Shown here one piece after another: positions 17,973 to 26,077 of a DNA stretch of 64,000 bases. The first letter of the stretch is position 1; each line of letters starts with the position of its first letter. The notes beneath the pieces were generated by a model. That model ran no database searches and was not told the DNA's origin. It worked only from the letters and a program-made list of their open reading frames with translations. The stretch is from an uncultured Eubacteriales bacterium (GTDB lineage Bacteria; Bacillota; Clostridia; Oscillospirales; Oscillospiraceae), in NCBI GenBank assembly GCA_949289455.1, contig CASEOA010000097.1, forward strand, positions 124,001-188,000, in the 5' to 3' direction. The translations under genes were made by a program, and so were the position numbers.

Positions 17973-19196
17973 TCAGATGGCCTGGATGGCGTACATAAAG
18001 AACTGGTCCACGCCGGCGCCGGTGCAGTAGAAGGTGTAGAGCAGGCCGTCCCGCTGGTAGGTGTAGATGTACAGCTCCCCGTCCCGGTCATAGTCGGTGA
18101 CGTTGTACACCCCGTCGTAGCTGGTGGTCACCGTCATGTCCACCGGGGCCACGGTCTCCGCTCCCCGCTGGACCAGCTGGTTGACGCACACCGCCTCGGA
18201 CAGGTCCACCCAGGCGGTACCAGAGTAGTCGGGCTCCCCCATCAGCTGGGTGATCTGGTTGATGGAGGTGTAGGCCTCCCCCTCCACCAGGACGGAGTCG
18301 GACAGCACATAGACGCCGGTGACGTTCCAGCTGTCGTCCAGGGCGGTCATCCCGTCGGCCACCGAGTACACCGCCCCGATCTCCTCCATGTACACGCAGT
18401 ATTCGGTGCTGCTGCTGTACACCTGGGAGACGCCGGTATACATCTGGGCCACGTCGGTGGTGGCCTTATCCACAAACTCGCTGTAGACAATCTGGTCCTT
18501 CTGGAAGGAGCCGGTAAACACTGGGCTGCCGGTGCTGTTGTACAGGGTGCCGGTGCCGGAGCGCACCCCGGTCACATGGTCTCCCTCATATTCCAGCACC
18601 CCGGTGGGCCGGAAGTACTTGCCCACCCCGTTGTACAGGTTGTCGGTAAAGCTGCCGGTGTACTGGACGGTGCCGTCGGGGTAGTAGGAGGTGCCGGTGC
18701 CGTTGTACATGTTGTCGGCAAACTCCCCCTCGTACACCGTGTTGCCGTCCTTGTCGTACAGGGTGCCGGTGCCCTGGCACTTGGCATCCTGGACCTGGCC
18801 CACATAGGCCAGGTGGCCGTCCCGGGCCAGGATGCGCACGGTGCCGCTCTGGAATTTCAGGGGGATGGAGTCGTAGCGGTAGGTATTGATGGTGACGCCG
18901 GTGTTCCCGGCGCTGGCGGGGGTGGGGAGCATGGACAGGATGAACCACAGGCACAGCACCCCCAGCACCACCACAATGGCAAAGGCCAGTCGCTTGCTCA
19001 CCATCCAGTTGAGTAAGACGTAGTAGTCCTTCTTGTTCCGGGGCCGCACATCGAAGAGCTTGGAAAAGGCTCCCCGCAGCCGGGTAAAGACCCGGGTCCT
19101 CCAGAAGGTGGGGGATACCCACAGCCGCAGGCGGGTCCACAGGGACGTGAATTTGGCCCGCAGCGAGGAGAACAGGGTTGAAAACAGTTTATTCAC
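17973..19196 (-). CDS. Membrane-anchored MORN-repeat protein
   Basis: 407 aa from a GTG start with GGAGGTG upstream. The first 68 residues are Arg/Trp-rich and basic, followed by a membrane segment at about 70-90 (FAIVVVLGVLCLWFILSML). Residues 140-236 contain four MORN-type repeats of about 23 residues (GTGTLYDKDGNTVYEGEF, GTGTSYYPDGTVQYTGSF and two weaker copies). The C-terminal 170 residues form an unassigned mixed alpha/beta domain. MORN repeats make extended beta sheets that bind proteins or lipids. The N-terminus is probably cytosolic, with the MORN domain outside. It lies between the cyclase-like receptor and the TolC-like gene. Confidence 0.75.
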   Translation of the reverse strand: MNKLFSTLFSSLRAKFTSLWTRLRLWVSPTFWRTRVFTRLRGAFSKLFDVRPRNKKDYYVLLNWMVSKRLAFAIVVVLGVLCLWFILSMLPTPASAGNTGVTINTYRYDSIPLKFQSGTVRILARDGHLAYVGQVQDAKCQGTGTLYDKDGNTVYEGEFADNMYNGTGTSYYPDGTVQYTGSFTDNLYNGVGKYFRPTGVLEYEGDHVTGVRSGTGTLYNSTGSPVFTGSFQKDQIVYSEFVDKATTDVAQMYTGVSQVYSSSTEYCVYMEEIGAVYSVADGMTALDDSWNVTGVYVLSDSVLVEGEAYTSINQITQLMGEPDYSGTAWVDLSEAVCVNQLVQRGAETVAPVDMTVTTSYDGVYNVTDYDRDGELYIYTYQRDGLLYTFYCTGAGVDQFFMYAIQAI

Positions 19197-19240
19197 AGAG
19201 GAAGCGCACCTCCCTGCCTCCGCCCCGGAGGGCGGTCAGT

Positions 19241-21631
19241 TTACTGGTCGATCCCAAAGAGGCGGTAGTCCACCTGGCCGGGATCGCTGTTGAAGAAGTA
19301 CTCGCAGGCAAACAGGTACCAGCGCACCACTCCGTCCTGAGGACAGGCCTTCAGCAGAGAGGAGAACAGGTTCCGGGCCAGGTAGAAGTCGTTGTGGTAG
19401 AACAGGCGGATGCCCTCCTGGAGCCGCTGGTCGTACCGGATGCGCAGGTTGCGCTCGATATCCTGGTAGGTGTCCAGGGCCTCGTACAGCTTGAAGCTGT
19501 GGCGGCCGTCGGCGGAGGCCACATAGCCGATGTACCGGGTGTTGCACCCGATGGTGAGCCGGTTGAGAATGTCCTCGGTGAGGACCATCCGCACCCCGGC
19601 GGACCGGAACCGGTCGGCAAAGCTGCCCAAAAACTCCATTTCGGAGGAGGAGATCAGGGGGAACACCCGGTCCTCGGTGCCGGCGATGCCGTAGAGGAAG
19701 CTGGTGTAGTGGAGCATCAGGAAGTAGTCGGGCCGCCAGCCCTGAACGGCGGGCTGCCGCTCCAGCTCCCCCATCAGGTCCAGCCCCGCCTGGACGGCGC
19801 TGCCGGTGTCCTCGGGGTAGAATACGGGGGCGGCGTCCAGCTCAAAGCTGCCCGCCAGCATCTGGCCCTGATGGACCCTGGCGCTCTCCCGGAGCACCCG
19901 GAAACAGTTGCTGACAAACTGGACGTAATCCTCGTCCTCCAGGGCCTGCCGGGCCCGGTCCCGGTTGCTGACGCTGAACAGCCCCATGCTGCCGGTGAGG
20001 GTGCGGGCATCCCGGAAGCCCACCTCCATGACGGAGGCCCGGTCCAGCAGCCGCTCCATCCCCCAGGGGACGAACCGGCGGTAGGCCTGGATGACGCTGT
20101 CCACCTCGTAGTCCCGGATGGACAGGCCCATGCACATCTCCTGCATGGCCCGGTTGAGCTCGCCCAGCTCATCCCGCCGCTTGGAGATGGGGGCGGGGCG
20201 CAGGTTGCCCTCGCTCACCGCCTTCATCTGTTGGGTGATGGCGGCCACCGGCCGGGTGGTCCGGCGGAGGAAGAGGTAGATCAGCAGCAGGGAGGCCAGG
20301 AAGAGCCCCGCCAGCAGGCTGCCCACCATCCCCAGCAGGGAGGCCATGTCCCCCAGGCTGAGCTCGGCGGCGGTGCGGCTCACCAGCACCCCCACCAGCA
20401 CCCCGTTGGCGTTGACCGGGGCGGCGGAGATGATAATCTGCCGTCCGCTGGTCCGGAGAGTGACCGCCCCGGCGCTCTTCCCCCGGATGACCTCGTTCAT
20501 CAGGTCCAGGGAGTCGCCGGTCAGGTGGTCGGCGGCGGAGCTGCCGACCACCTTCTGCCGGGACAGGGCCACGGTGGCCTCTCCCCCGGAGACGGCGTAC
20601 AGCTCGTCGCCGGAGCCCATAAGCTGCTCCAGGGCGGCGGCCTCCGCCGAGCCGTAAAAGTCATCCTGGAGCACCGCCTCGGGCCCCGCCTGTTCCAGCA
20701 GCCGGGCCCGGGACTGGGTCAGGGACACCGCCCCGTCCATATTCTCGCCGGTGCGTACCCCGCCGGTCCCCACCACCAGGGCGGCGGTGACCACCAGCAG
20801 GGTGATGAGCAGGCAGACGCCGGTGAGGCAGGCGGTGCGCAGGGCCAGGGTCTTGGCCCTGGTGCTGCGGCGCACCACCAGAGCCAGCGCCAGGATCACC
20901 GCCACCACGATCACCGCCGCCGCCAGCAGGTTCCCCTTGCAGGACAGGCGGGCGGAGAAGGTGAGGGAGAGCTGCTCGGGCAGCTCCGCCTGGGGATAGG
21001 CCCCCAGGGTTGCCGTGGTACCGGCGGCGCTGCGTCGGAGGGCGCTCCCCTCCCCCAGCTGGATCGCCAGGGAATCCCCGTCCGGCTGGGCGGCCAGCAC
21101 CAGGCCCACGTCGCCGATGGTCTGGACGCTCCACTCTCCGCCGGACTCCGGCAGGTCGCACACCACCGCCCGGCTCAGGGTATCCACCCCGGCCACCCGG
21201 ATGGTTCCGGCGCTGACCCCCAGGCCGGTGACCCGCATCAGCAGGGCGTTTTTGCCGCCTCCCAGCTCGGTCACCGTGCCGTCGTCCCGCAGCAGGCACA
21301 GCTGCCAGTCATTGCTCTCCAGGCTGCCCTCCGGGCAGATCTGGCGGACAAAGTACACCCCGCTGCCCCCGCTGGCCAGCTGGGTGATGGCGGTCACCAG
21401 TCCCTCGCCCCGGCGGTTCTCCTGATAAACCGTCCGAATCCGCCCCGTTTCGTCGGCGGTGTAGATCCGGGAGCACAGGGTGCGATTTTCCGCCAGATAA
21501 AGGGTGTCGCTGTCCTTCTGGGCCGCCGTGGGCTCCAGGCCGTCGGCGGCAGGCAGGCCCAGGGGGGTGCAGAACACCAGCAGCAGCGCCGCCAGCAGGA
21601 GGACCGCCGCGCTTATGATCCACTTTCTCAT
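19241..21631 (-). CDS. HAMP membrane protein with degenerate class III cyclase domain
   Basis: 796 aa. Membrane segments are seen near residues 5-25, 236-256, 270-290 and 427-450. An outer domain follows the first anchor, and a Cache-like segment (DELYAVSGG, GRQIIISAAPVNANGVLVGVLVS) lies at about 290-420. A HAMP linker follows (RRTTRPVAAITQQMKAVSEGNL). Residues 520-690 resemble bacterial adenylate/guanylate cyclases (YRRFVPWGMERLL, then a region equivalent to the metal-binding F-DI-GFT, which reads TGSMGLFSVS and lacks the aspartate). Catalysis is therefore unlikely; it looks like a nucleotide-binding or regulatory relic. The C-terminus is TPR-like. It could gate or report CIS firing; this is inference. 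Confidence 0.75.
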   Translation of the reverse strand: MRKWIISAAVLLLAALLLVFCTPLGLPAADGLEPTAAQKDSDTLYLAENRTLCSRIYTADETGRIRTVYQENRRGEGLVTAITQLASGGSGVYFVRQICPEGSLESNDWQLCLLRDDGTVTELGGGKNALLMRVTGLGVSAGTIRVAGVDTLSRAVVCDLPESGGEWSVQTIGDVGLVLAAQPDGDSLAIQLGEGSALRRSAAGTTATLGAYPQAELPEQLSLTFSARLSCKGNLLAAAVIVVAVILALALVVRRSTRAKTLALRTACLTGVCLLITLLVVTAALVVGTGGVRTGENMDGAVSLTQSRARLLEQAGPEAVLQDDFYGSAEAAALEQLMGSGDELYAVSGGEATVALSRQKVVGSSAADHLTGDSLDLMNEVIRGKSAGAVTLRTSGRQIIISAAPVNANGVLVGVLVSRTAAELSLGDMASLLGMVGSLLAGLFLASLLLIYLFLRRTTRPVAAITQQMKAVSEGNLRPAPISKRRDELGELNRAMQEMCMGLSIRDYEVDSVIQAYRRFVPWGMERLLDRASVMEVGFRDARTLTGSMGLFSVSNRDRARQALEDEDYVQFVSNCFRVLRESARVHQGQMLAGSFELDAAPVFYPEDTGSAVQAGLDLMGELERQPAVQGWRPDYFLMLHYTSFLYGIAGTEDRVFPLISSSEMEFLGSFADRFRSAGVRMVLTEDILNRLTIGCNTRYIGYVASADGRHSFKLYEALDTYQDIERNLRIRYDQRLQEGIRLFYHNDFYLARNLFSSLLKACPQDGVVRWYLFACEYFFNSDPGQVDYRLFGIDQ

Positions 21632-21652
21632 ATGCAGTTGGCCCTCCCTTTT

Positions 21653-22513
21653 CTATCGTAAGGTAAGATCTTCTGTACCAATCCGCTCAAAGCAGCGTTC
21701 AAACAGCCGCAGCAGCGGGATGCTGCCGAAAATCAGCTGGGAGATGAGCATGACCACCGCCAGGATTACCGCGATGACGCACAGCACCAGCAGCAGGTGG
21801 AAGATACGGTCCTTGTTCCGCAGCCAGAAGGCCTTGGCCCGGTTGCGGAAGCCCTGCTTTTTGTCGGGCAGGGCGGTGACCTTGATATCCCGGTAGAGCT
21901 CGGGGAAGGCGCTGTAGGCGTTCTTGGCCGTCTTTTTCCGCAGCAGCTCGTAGCTGTTCAGCTTCCGGCGGCCCTTGTTGCCCCCCTCCAGCAGGTCCAG
22001 CAGCATCTGGGCGCAGCAGGTGACGCAGGCGGCCTCGTCATTCTTTTCGTCCAGCTGGGACAGGTCCAGGCAGTGGGTGAAGTACACTCCGTTGTCCTGG
22101 TTCAGGTGGACGTTGCCCTGGGTGAGCACCAGGTAGAGCAGCGGATAGGGCAGAGGTGAGGACAGGCACTCCATCACCAGGTTGATGCAAATTTCTTCCC
22201 GCACCTTCAGCCCGGTCATCTGGCCGGGGGCGAAGGCGGTCAGCCGCCGCTCCGGCCGGTACTCAAAGGCGAAGCACATATCCTCGTTGTGGGCGAAGCT
22301 GGCCAGCACCGCCTGCTGCTCCCCCCACTCCCGCTCGGACTGCTCCAGTATGGCCAGCAGCTTTTTGATGCAGGCCCGGTCGTGGACCACCAGCAGCGTA
22401 TAGCGCAGCTCCACAGGGGAGTTCAGGTCCTGGCAGACGTACACGTCGTTCACCGGCCCTTTCATGACCTCCCATATGGTACTGAGCATCAGATTTCCAC
22501 CCTGATAGATCAC
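21653..22513 (-). CDS. Membrane protein with pseudokinase-like body
   Basis: 286 aa from a GTG start with GGAGGGAG nine bases upstream; an ATG eight codons later is the alternative. The body (residues 15-200) has a pattern reminiscent of a protein-kinase fold stripped of catalysis: a VKGPVNDVYVCQD-like opening, YTLLVVHD, and NVHLNQDNGVYFTHCLDLS where kinases have the catalytic and metal loops, but no HRD or DFG. One membrane segment lies at about 238-262, with a short tail outside. Paired with the degenerate cyclase gene 22 bp downstream, it suggests a cytoplasmic sensing scaffold. The fold assignment is tentative. Confidence 0.5.
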   Translation of the reverse strand: MIYQGGNLMLSTIWEVMKGPVNDVYVCQDLNSPVELRYTLLVVHDRACIKKLLAILEQSEREWGEQQAVLASFAHNEDMCFAFEYRPERRLTAFAPGQMTGLKVREEICINLVMECLSSPLPYPLLYLVLTQGNVHLNQDNGVYFTHCLDLSQLDEKNDEAACVTCCAQMLLDLLEGGNKGRRKLNSYELLRKKTAKNAYSAFPELYRDIKVTALPDKKQGFRNRAKAFWLRNKDRIFHLLLVLCVIAVILAVVMLISQLIFGSIPLLRLFERCFERIGTEDLTLR

Positions 22514-22540
22514 GGCGTCTCCCTCCAGCCCCTCACTGAC

Positions 22541-24349
22541 TTACTTGTTGGCGGCCGCCTCCTCCTGCTCGGCGGTACGCTTTTTCACCACCGCGTAGGC
22601 ATAGGTGCTGACCAGCGGCATATCCGCGCAGGAGATGCGGATCTCGTACACGCCCTCCTTGCCGGGAGCGGTATAGATGCCGTCGGCGGTGATCTCGCCG
22701 GAGTCCGGCTCGGTGAGCTCGTAGCTCAAAGTGCAGGGCTCCATGTTCTTGAATCGCACGTTGAAGAAGTGGCTCTCCCGGGTGGCCAGCACCACGGTGG
22801 GCTGCTCGGCGGCGATGCTCTTGCCCGCCAGCCGCTGCAGCTTGGAGCTCTCCTCCCCGGCGGGCAGCTTGATGGCCACCCAGCGCAGCACCATCACGGC
22901 CTGGCCGGCGTCCTGCTCCAGCCGGGCGGCTACGATGAAGCTGCCCCGCTCGCCAAGCACCTTGACCCCGGTGGACGCCCGGGTGATGGGCAGCTCGGGC
23001 TCGCTGAAGAGGGTGGCGTCCCCGTAGATGGTGTTGCGGGCCTGCTCGTTGGTGCGGGGGTCCTCCGCCAGGTACTCGAAGCCCACCTCCACCAGCACGT
23101 TGCCCCGGCCCAGGCCGTGGAGGATCTCGTCGGAGCGGACCACATCCCCCCGCTTGGCCCCGCTGAGGGGGATCTCGCAGATGCCGGTGGCGTAGATGGG
23201 CTCGCTGTACCGGGCGCCGTTGTCGGCGGGGCCGGACTCCCGCTCCACCGCCACGGCGGCCACCCGCTGGGTGGGCTGGGCGTAATAGCTGCCGTACTCG
23301 GTGCGCAGGGCGGCGGCGGCGTTGGTCTGTACATAGTGCTTGATGCCGTCCTCGATGACCTTTTCAATGAGGTAGGCGCTCTTGGTGCGCTGGAGGCGGA
23401 TCTCCGCCAGGGGAACGCAGTCCGCCCGGCCGGCCATCTCCCGGCTCTCCAGGCTGATGCGGCCGATGGCCCGGGCCACCAGCTCGTCGGGGGTCAGCTC
23501 TTCCACCGCCACCCGCATGAGGAAGTTCTCCGCCAGGTTTTCCCGCTGCTCCCCCACCAGGATGCCCACCATGTTGCTGCCGGCGATGAGCACCGAGTCG
23601 GGGGCGGGGGTGGCCTGGGCGGTAAGCCAGTAGCTCTTGCACAGCCGCTCCCCGGCGGCCAGCCGCACGCCGTCTATGGTGATATGGACTTCGTGCTCCC
23701 CGCTGTCGGAGAGGAAGGCGGGGGTCTGGAGCAGCATATCCAGGCTGAAGGAAGAAGTCTCCTCCGCCAGGCACTCCACCTGCACGTCCAGCCGGGCCTG
23801 GTGGCCGCAGCTGGCGGCGGCGGGCATGGACAGGGTGACGATGTAGTCGCTGTTTTCAAAGAGGACGGCGGTGGCCAGGAAATCGGACTCCAGCTCCATC
23901 ACCCCGCCGGGGGCCTCGGCGTCCCGGAGGAAGAAGCTCCAGCCCTCTCTGGTGTGGTTGCACTCGTAGTTGTCGCCGCTCTCCTGGCTGCGGACGGCGT
24001 ACACCGGGTGGACGTTCTCCTCCTGATACCGCAGGCAGAGCAAAACCCGGGCGCTCTCCAGCTCCTCAAAGCCGGGGATGGACGACAGCTTGCGCACCAC
24101 CGCCGACTCCACGGCGATCTCCCGGCCCAGGCCGTCGATGGCCACGCCGGAGTCCACCATGACGCTCTGGTCGTCCAGGCTGTACACCCCCAGGCCGCAC
24201 ACCACGCCGTCGCCAAACATCATCTCGTTCAGGAAGCGCCGTTTCTGGATGCCATACTCCTGTTCCACCTGGAAGTCCGCCGAGGTCAGCAGCTTGCCCA
24301 CATAATACCGGTTGCGCTCAAAGGGAAGCAGTTGATTATTCTCCACCAT
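22541..24349 (-). CDS. FERNRY-type CIS-associated protein
   Basis: 602 aa from ATG 24349 (a GTG two codons earlier is possible). The N-terminus FERNRYYVGKLLTSADFQVEQ...RRFLNEMMFGDGVVCGL matches a family repeatedly found in CIS clusters of cyanobacteria, Chloroflexi and Firmicutes, with NRY-YGK-L and GWGVVCGL-type motifs. The middle and C-terminal parts are beta-rich, including an Ig-like last 90 residues (YELTEPDSGEITADGIYTAP). It is the first gene of the operon. Its function is unknown to me; a tail-fibre, anchor or scaffold role has been suggested only by association. No signal peptide is present. Confidence 0.65.
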   Translation of the reverse strand: MVENNQLLPFERNRYYVGKLLTSADFQVEQEYGIQKRRFLNEMMFGDGVVCGLGVYSLDDQSVMVDSGVAIDGLGREIAVESAVVRKLSSIPGFEELESARVLLCLRYQEENVHPVYAVRSQESGDNYECNHTREGWSFFLRDAEAPGGVMELESDFLATAVLFENSDYIVTLSMPAAASCGHQARLDVQVECLAEETSSFSLDMLLQTPAFLSDSGEHEVHITIDGVRLAAGERLCKSYWLTAQATPAPDSVLIAGSNMVGILVGEQRENLAENFLMRVAVEELTPDELVARAIGRISLESREMAGRADCVPLAEIRLQRTKSAYLIEKVIEDGIKHYVQTNAAAALRTEYGSYYAQPTQRVAAVAVERESGPADNGARYSEPIYATGICEIPLSGAKRGDVVRSDEILHGLGRGNVLVEVGFEYLAEDPRTNEQARNTIYGDATLFSEPELPITRASTGVKVLGERGSFIVAARLEQDAGQAVMVLRWVAIKLPAGEESSKLQRLAGKSIAAEQPTVVLATRESHFFNVRFKNMEPCTLSYELTEPDSGEITADGIYTAPGKEGVYEIRISCADMPLVSTYAYAVVKKRTAEQEEAAANK

Positions 24350-24407
24350 GTACACCCCATCTCATATGCTCCGCCGGCGGAGCCGGCATATTTCTCGACG
24401 CAATCTC

Positions 24408-24436
24408 TTGCAATTTTCGTTTATTGTGGATATTAT
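24408..24436 (+). promoter_or_regulatory. Sigma-A promoter of the metF-metH operon
   Basis: TTGCAA (24408-24413), 17-base spacer, TATTAT (24431-24436). The leader to metF is about 130 bases and shows no S-box (SAM-I) or other riboswitch pattern that I recognise. Confidence 0.7.
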
Positions 24437-24440
24437 AGCA
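24432..24440 (-). promoter_or_regulatory. Extended -10 promoter of the CIS operon
   Basis: On the minus strand the sequence reads TGC-TATAAT, a perfect -10 with the TGn extension. No good -35 hexamer lies at 17 bases (an A-rich run does). The TATAAT shares its bases with the -10 of the divergent metF promoter, so only one polymerase can bind at a time. Confidence 0.6.
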
Positions 24441-24575
24441 TAACACCCCCCGCTTTTTTCTAAAGATTCGTTTAAACTATGATATCTTACATTCCTGGTA
24501 TCAAAATCCCGGACTAATCAAGCAAATTTGCCCCGTCACAATATTTTTTCTTGCAAAACAAAAGGAGCTGAGCCC

Positions 24576-25436
24576 ATGAAGATCATTGATATTTTAAAGC
24601 AGGACGGCCCCACCCTGTCTTTTGAGGTATTCCCCCCCAAGACCAGCGCCGGTTACGACTCGGTAGCCAGGGCCACCCAGGAGATCGCCGCCCTCCGCCC
24701 CCACTTCATGAGCGTCACCTACGGCGCCGGGGGCGGCACCAGCGACTACACCGTGGGCATCGCCGCCGGCATCTCCCAGACCTACGGGGTGGACGTGCTG
24801 GCCCATCTGACCTGCGTGTCCTCCACCCGGGCCCATGTGTCCAAGGTGTTGAACCAGTTAAAGGAGAAGGGTATCCAGAACGTGCTGGCCCTCCGGGGGG
24901 ACATCCCCGAGGGGGGCGCCCCCGCCCACGACTACCAGTACGCCGCCCAGCTGGTGCGGGACATCAGGGCCCAGGGAGATTTCTGCATCGGCGGGGCCTG
25001 CTATCCCGAGGGTCACCCCGAGTCTCCCACCAAGGACGCCGACATCGACCATTTAAAGGAGAAGGTGGAGGCGGGCTGCCAGTTCCTCACCACCCAGATG
25101 TTTTTTGACAACAACATCCTTTATAATTTCCTCTACCGCATCCGGGAGAGAGGCATCACCGTGCCGGTGGTGGCGGGGATCATGCCGGTGACCAACGGCA
25201 AGCAGATCGCCCGGATCTGCAAGCTGTCGGGCACCTATCTGCCCGAGCGGTTCAAGGCCATCGTGGACAAGTTCGGGGACAACCCCGCCGCCATGCACCA
25301 GGCGGGCATCGCCTACGCCGCCGGGCAGATCATCGACCTGCTGGCCAACGGGGTACGACACATCCACATCTACTCCATGAACAAGCCGGAGATCGCCGCC
25401 GGCATCCAGGCCAGCCTGTCGGAGGTGCTCAAGTGA
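24576..25436 (+). CDS. metF: 5,10-methylenetetrahydrofolate reductase
   Basis: 286 aa TIM-barrel flavoprotein. It reduces methylene-THF to methyl-THF, the methyl donor for methionine synthase. Family signatures are LSFEVFPPKT at the N-terminus, a PHFMSVTYGAGGG segment, GGACYPEGHPES and QMFFDN in the barrel. The start is the ATG at 24576 with AAAGGAG nine bases upstream; an in-frame ATG further upstream has no such site. Its TGA overlaps the GTG of the next gene, so it is coupled to the MetH-activation protein and metH. Length is normal for a bacterial MetF. Confidence 0.95.
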   Translation: MKIIDILKQDGPTLSFEVFPPKTSAGYDSVARATQEIAALRPHFMSVTYGAGGGTSDYTVGIAAGISQTYGVDVLAHLTCVSSTRAHVSKVLNQLKEKGIQNVLALRGDIPEGGAPAHDYQYAAQLVRDIRAQGDFCIGGACYPEGHPESPTKDADIDHLKEKVEAGCQFLTTQMFFDNNILYNFLYRIRERGITVPVVAGIMPVTNGKQIARICKLSGTYLPERFKAIVDKFGDNPAAMHQAGIAYAAGQIIDLLANGVRHIHIYSMNKPEIAAGIQASLSEVLK

Positions 25437-26077
25437 TCCACGCCCCCCGGCGGGAGGTACTGCGCTACCTGGGCTGCCGGGGCAGGGAGCCCGACGGGCA
25501 GACCGCCGCCCTCATTGCCGCCCGGACGGCGGCGGTGGAGGAGGCCGCCGCCCCCCGGTGGATCGCCCTGGAGCTCCCCCTGGCCCTGTCCCAGACCGAG
25601 GTGGCGCTGGGGGACTGGGCCATCCCCAGCCAGAAGCTGGCCGCCCACCTGGAGGGGTGCACCGCCGCCCTCCTCTTCGCCGCCACCCTGGGGGTGGAGG
25701 TGGACCGGCTCATCGCCCGGTCGGCGGGGGGCCGGGTGGCCCAGGCCGCGGTGGATCAGGCGGTGGCCGCCGCCCTCATTGAAGAGGTGTGCGACCAGGC
25801 CTGCCGGGAGCTGGCCGGGCGCTATCCGGGGCAATACCTCCGCCCCCGGTTCAGCCCGGGGTACGGGGACTTTCCCCTGTCCGCCCAGCCGGAGCTGCTG
25901 GCTAGGCTGGACGCCCCCAGGAAAATCGGCCTCACCGCCACCTCCGCCCACCTGCTGGCCCCGGTCAAATCGGTGACGGCGGTGATCGGCATAGCCCCCA
26001 CCCCCGGCAGATGTCACACCGGGGGCTGTGCTACTTGTCCCAAAGAAAACTGTACGTTCAGGAGAGATGCCCTATGA
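25433..26077 (+). CDS. Stand-alone MetH activation (reactivation) domain protein
   Basis: 214 aa from GTG at 25433, overlapping the metF stop. It resembles the AdoMet-binding activation domain of B12-dependent methionine synthase: a long helical lead, then YLRPRFSPGYGDFPL, which carries the RPxPGY-type AdoMet-binding motif, and SVTAVIGIAP. A Cys-rich tail (CHTGGCATCPKENC) ends the protein and may bind metal or an Fe-S cluster. It should remethylate cob(II)alamin on MetH, using a reductant not encoded here. It overlaps the metH start by ATGA. The neighbouring MetH lacks this domain, so the two proteins act as a split enzyme. Confidence 0.88.
   Translation: MIHAPRREVLRYLGCRGREPDGQTAALIAARTAAVEEAAAPRWIALELPLALSQTEVALGDWAIPSQKLAAHLEGCTAALLFAATLGVEVDRLIARSAGGRVAQAAVDQAVAAALIEEVCDQACRELAGRYPGQYLRPRFSPGYGDFPLSAQPELLARLDAPRKIGLTATSAHLLAPVKSVTAVIGIAPTPGRCHTGGCATCPKENCTFRRDAL

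Noticed and set aside
1..24360. Prophage or type VI secretion interpretation of the tail-like genes
   Set aside because: No capsid, portal, terminase, integrase or lysis genes are visible, and no TssJ/L/M or two-part sheath. DUF4255, DUF4280, DUF6760 and CIS-tube proteins favour an eCIS-type system.
24441..24575. SAM or T-box riboswitch upstream of metF
   Set aside because: No S-box core, K-turn pattern or T-box sequence was found in the leader.
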